From positions 620,001 to 684,000 of the forward strand of contig SRSI01000017.1 of NCBI GenBank assembly GCA_005656395.1: a DNA stretch of 64,000 nucleotides, in the 5' to 3' direction. Source of the DNA: Strongyloides papillosus (lineage: Eukaryota > Nematoda > Chromadorea > Rhabditida > Strongyloididae). Of the stretch, positions 60,420-64,000 are shown one piece after another (the first letter of the stretch is position 1; every line of letters begins with the position of its first letter). The translations under genes were made by a program, and so were the position numbers. The notes beneath the pieces are model-generated. The model was not told the origin of the DNA, searched no databases, and saw nothing but the letters and a program-made list of their open reading frames with translations.

Positions 60420-61470
60420 CTTTAATTATTTAGGAGATTAAATGAAGACGTTTTAAGAAAAGCGTGGAAAGATAAGCATAAATTTAGTTATTTTATTTAT
60501 AGCTCTTCAAAAACCTGGCCAAATCACCAATGGAAATGCTTATAACCATCATGGAGTTATACAGGGAAATAAACTAATATTTCGTTATGCTTGATAAAAA
60601 ATTTTTTGCGACATACTTAAAAACTAAACGAGCATTGGTGTTGTTCTTTATTATTAAAAAAAATGTTACACAGGAAAAAATGTTTTAGAAGACTACAGAG
60701 TTATTCTATATGATGTATCATGAAATTGTGTACTAGTATTCATTAATAATTTATTAAGTATAATGAAAATCTTTATAAAATTATTTAATATTAACGATAT
60801 TTAATGCATTTTTCGATTACTATTCGGAAATCTCTCCATATCTCATGAATCCTTTAACAGATTTTTATAAAATTAGTTTCAGTCAATATAAAGTAATAAA
60901 TTGTCCCAAAATCATTTAGATAGTTAAATATTTTGCATTTATATGTCCGTTAAAAAACAAAAATAATTCAGTGTAAATTTTATATTATATAAAGTGTACG
61001 TAAAGATTATAAGCGAAGAAAATGGTTTTTATCTACCTTCAACACAAATTAATAGCACTCGATTTAAGAAACGATGTTTCAACAAACCTGGGTACTATAT
61101 GGGACTGATAAATACCTGGCTGGAAGAATTTTGAAATTGGTATCCAATCTCTTTGTTGTAGTCGGAAAACTCGAGTGATCTGATTCTTCTGAAGCCTGCT
61201 AAAAAGCAGGTCTCAAATTTGACATCTTTCCGGGTATGGAAATATGATTGCTGGACTTGTTTCATTTTAAACTTGAATTTCTATCCTTTTTACAAATCTA
61301 GAAGATATGGACTGTTGATGAAGCGGGATTCTATAGTGTAAGGTTTGTTCTCTACTTAACAGAAGCCGTAAAAACCTGCAAGGCAAGTTACAAAACCTCA
61401 TTGAAAATTAGAGAATATAGAAATGCCTTTCAAAATAATGTCTTTGCAAAGGAGTGTGGAATATTATGAG
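60420..61470 (+). pseudogene. Decayed coding sequence, unidentified
   Basis: Patches richer in G+C hold broken plus-strand frames. 60424-60540 includes F-S-Y-F-I-Y; 61060-61130 includes P-G-Y-Y-M-G-L-I-N-T-W. 61160-61330 includes L-L-K-P-A-K-K-Q-V. 61300-61470 follows a possible acceptor and includes V-D-E-A-G-F-Y-S-V-R-F and C-K-A-S-Y, then a stop. F-I-Y followed by N-H faintly resembles H-Y-F-I-Y…N-H in the membrane protein at 62285, so it might be an inverted relic of that gene. I cannot confirm this. Confidence 0.3.
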
Positions 61471-62284
61471 TAATATTGAAATATTAAAAAACCATCTTTC
61501 CAATAGGGTTGAGTACTAAAAATACTATCATTTTTTGAATAAGATATGAACAAGTAGTCATATTTTGTTAATTAACTAAACGAAATCATGTATAAACCAT
61601 GCTTTGTTGTGTTTACCATTGCATTATACCTAAAATTTTTGAGTAGTAAAGTACCAACACTCCTTGACAAATAAATTGGTTTAATTTTAATAAACTACAT
61701 GTATTGCATTGTTTCCCTCTATTCTTGAATTCCTCCTTTCAAATGAGTTATGAATCAAATACTTAATGTACTCTTCAAGGAATTATTTATAAAACAAAAC
61801 TATGAAGAAAATGACCTAGTCATTTCACACAAAAAATATTTGAAACTAATTTTGTTTTTCAAATTAGAAGAAGTCATACATTTTGGTTATTTATTTATAG
61901 AAATAAGTTAAGATTAAATAGAGTTGTAGAGAAGACAGATTTGCTTTTCATATTTCTTTATTATTGTACTCGGATGTTCCTTCTTCAATTGGTTATTAAT
62001 AATCTATTGCTTTGTAAAGTAACCCTTTTATTTTACAATCACGAGTTATACAAATTGAAAAAAAAATAAAGCTGATAAATAAAAACTTTTATTTTTATAA
62101 ACCTATGCAATTTAGTACTTTTATAAAGTAATCATATTTTCTAATAAAAAAACTTCCATACAGTATATTTCAATAATTTGTAAATTTATACTTAATATGA
62201 GGATTAGTATATATTTAAAACTGCATCTTGATAAAAAAAATCCTTTAACAAATAATTATTCTTCAATCATATTACTAATTAAAA
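61471..62284. other. Intergenic, 3' side of the membrane protein gene
   Basis: A+T-rich, no feature recognised. Confidence 0.4.
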
Positions 62285-64000
62285 TTATTTATTTGCCTTT
62301 GAAATTTTGCTTTTTGAATTTTGATGCGATACACTAGATAATGCAGAAGCAGACAATAATGAACCAGACATCGATGATTTTGAGAGTGAAGAGAACGAAC
62401 TTGAGGATGACAGAGACGAATCCTTTCCTCTTCTCCTTTTTTTATTGATATATTTAACAACAAATAATGTCGTGATTGCTAATATAATTGCAAAAACAAG
62501 TATTGATATTCCAACAATCAGACCAATTATTATAATTTTTTGATGTTTATTTCCCTTTTTACTACGGTTACCTTTTTGCTTGGTGACAACTGTTTTTTGT
62601 AAAACTGTTCCACTTTTAACTATCGAAAACATCTTTCCTCCTGCAAGTTTGTAATTACATATTGTCTTCAAATGTTTAACATCACTGTCTTTCTTGTTTT
62701 TGCTTTTAATTAGATTTCCAAAGTTTGATCTAACGAAATCACCTTCAACTTCAAATATGCCATCACTTGTCACATTTGAATATTCTATAAAGAAGTTTTC
62801 TGATATTTCAACCTTGATACTATCAATCTCTCCCATGTTCGATATTCTTTTTTGGCACTGTATTACAATGTCATCCCTTACTCTCCATGTTTCATCTTGA
62901 TTTGTTATCGAAATATTTAATGGAATCGTTAGAAATGATAACTTTTCAACGGAATGACCATATTCAAAGTCCTTATTTTTATATATTATTGCACATTCAT
63001 ATTTCTTAAAGCCATCAAAACTTTTATCAAAATTAATCTTGTTGTGAAAAATTTGGTTCCCATCATCATCCTCTGAAACTAATAATGTCTCCATTACTTG
63101 ATCGTAATAATTTGATAAAAATGGATGTTGAGTAGCTTCTTCAATAACTATTTTACATTTATAATAAATATCCTTGTTCAACATATCTTCACGGACATCC
63201 AAAGTTTGAATACCATCTTTACCATCTAAAACTTTACTGCCATCAGAAGATTCAAGTCTTAATTTGAACTTTAATTGAGGTAACTTCCATCCACAAAGAG
63301 GTTCAATTTGTTCCATTGTATAATTATCTTGGATACCTTCCTTCAATTGCGATATCTTTTTTGTATCAGCTTCACTATATAAATATATTGTGTCATTATA
63401 GTAAAATTGATCTCCATTCAATGAATCCTTTTTTATATGCCTCATATTGTGATTTCCTTTAGCATTATATGTGTAGATGAAGTAATGGTAGTCTGTAGTA
63501 TCTCCTCCAGAACATTTCCATATGTGTCGAAAATCATTAATTGGTTTAATCGAGTCAGTGTTGTAATAATCCTTGATCTCAATTTCATGACTAATGGTTA
63601 ATTGAGAACCATCTTCATATTTAATGTACCCGCAAACAAAAATGTCAACATCATCACTCCTTGGATAACCAGGTAGTAAAATTTGACGTTCATAAAGATT
63701 TGAAAATGTAATAAAAGTTGTTTCGTAGGGACTAAATTCTGTGCCACTATACTTGGCCACCCAACCTTTGTATGGGCAAAGAATTAATGGGAAATTACTT
63801 CCAGTAATAGTAAATCTATCTAGCCTGAAATTCATATCACTTGTAACGAACTTCGCATAAAACACGTTTTTTAATTTCGACTCATAAACATCTAACATAT
63901 TTTTATATTCAACTATATAAGAATCAAAATATAAACCATTTTCACAATAAGACATTTGACATGTTGTGTGGTCCATCTTGTGGAAGTATGTATCGTTCAA
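62285..64000 (-). CDS. Type I membrane protein with large extracellular region, partial
   Basis: Open from the window edge at 64000 to a stop at 62285, 571 codons seen, so the start and signal peptide lie outside. The extracellular part (about 480 residues) has scattered Cys (C-Q-M-S-Y-C, F-V-C-G-Y, W-K-C-S, E-P-L-C-G-W) and several N-x-S/T sites but no domain I know. One strong membrane helix (I-I-I-I-G-L-I-V-G-I, about 490-520) is followed by K-K-R-R-R stop-transfer residues and a Ser-rich cytosolic tail of about 40 residues ending K-A-N-K. No intron is needed in the visible part. Probably a nematode-lineage surface or secretory-pathway protein; function unknown. Confidence 0.8.
   Translation of the reverse strand: MNDTYFHKMDHTTCQMSYCENGLYFDSYIVEYKNMLDVYESKLKNVFYAKFVTSDMNFRLDRFTITGSNFPLILCPYKGWVAKYSGTEFSPYETTFITFSNLYERQILLPGYPRSDDVDIFVCGYIKYEDGSQLTISHEIEIKDYYNTDSIKPINDFRHIWKCSGGDTTDYHYFIYTYNAKGNHNMRHIKKDSLNGDQFYYNDTIYLYSEADTKKISQLKEGIQDNYTMEQIEPLCGWKLPQLKFKLRLESSDGSKVLDGKDGIQTLDVREDMLNKDIYYKCKIVIEEATQHPFLSNYYDQVMETLLVSEDDDGNQIFHNKINFDKSFDGFKKYECAIIYKNKDFEYGHSVEKLSFLTIPLNISITNQDETWRVRDDIVIQCQKRISNMGEIDSIKVEISENFFIEYSNVTSDGIFEVEGDFVRSNFGNLIKSKNKKDSDVKHLKTICNYKLAGGKMFSIVKSGTVLQKTVVTKQKGNRSKKGNKHQKIIIIGLIVGISILVFAIILAITTLFVVKYINKKRRRGKDSSLSSSSSFSSLSKSSMSGSLLSASALSSVSHQNSKSKISKANK

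Noticed and set aside
1..64000. CRISPR arrays, bacterial operons or phage genes
   Set aside because: No regularly spaced repeats with unique spacers and no bacterial gene organisation; introns and gene families are those of a nematode.

Overview
The window looks like nuclear DNA of a parasitic or free-living clade IV nematode, most likely Strongyloides or a close relative. The evidence is a very A+T-rich background, many introns of only 35-45 bp with GT-AG ends, a cuticle collagen with an N-terminal membrane segment and RKKR cleavage site, transthyretin-like secreted proteins, and nematode-type gene families on both strands. The species is inferred, not read from a marker. All exon models here were built by hand from splice signals and reading-frame continuity.

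Region 1 (about 300-9150) is a 4.4-kb-armed inverted repeat with its axis near 4718. Each arm carries one secreted acidic/lysine-rich protein built from eight short exons (529-1524 and 7932-8927) and, head-to-head with it, one transthyretin-like protein (3052-3545 and 5959-6413). A worn mariner transposon (9444-10717) follows the right arm.

Region 2 (10.7-25 kb) is gene-poor. It holds an opsin-like GPCR that keeps the retinal-type lysine (12430-13564), transposon debris, decayed neprilysin (M13) peptidase pieces (22.4-23.5 kb) and an intact MOCS3/UBA4-type enzyme (23764-25002).

Region 3 (25.7-43.4 kb) is one large minus-strand gene for a 985-residue coiled-coil protein, with kilobase introns and up to three alternative first exons.

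Region 4 (43.9-51.1 kb) contains a core-1 galactosyltransferase-like type II membrane protein with an altered metal-binding motif, a Cys-rich secreted protein broken by a one-base shift, and a ZSWIM8/EBAX-1-like SWIM zinc-finger gene whose reading frame changes several times, nearly always by +1. The DNA here flips between G-rich and C-rich blocks every few hundred bases.

Region 5 (51-64 kb) contains an Asn-rich zinc-finger protein, a tiny single-finger protein, a cuticle collagen, an MFS transporter of MFSD8/CLN7 type, decayed coding fragments, and a type I membrane protein cut by the window edge.

The genes do not form an obvious pathway. The strongest candidates for something undescribed are the palindromic secreted-gene pair with micro-exon-like structure and a fast-changing first exon, the alternating strand-composition blocks with an excess of GGTACC, and the Lys-bearing opsin-like receptor.
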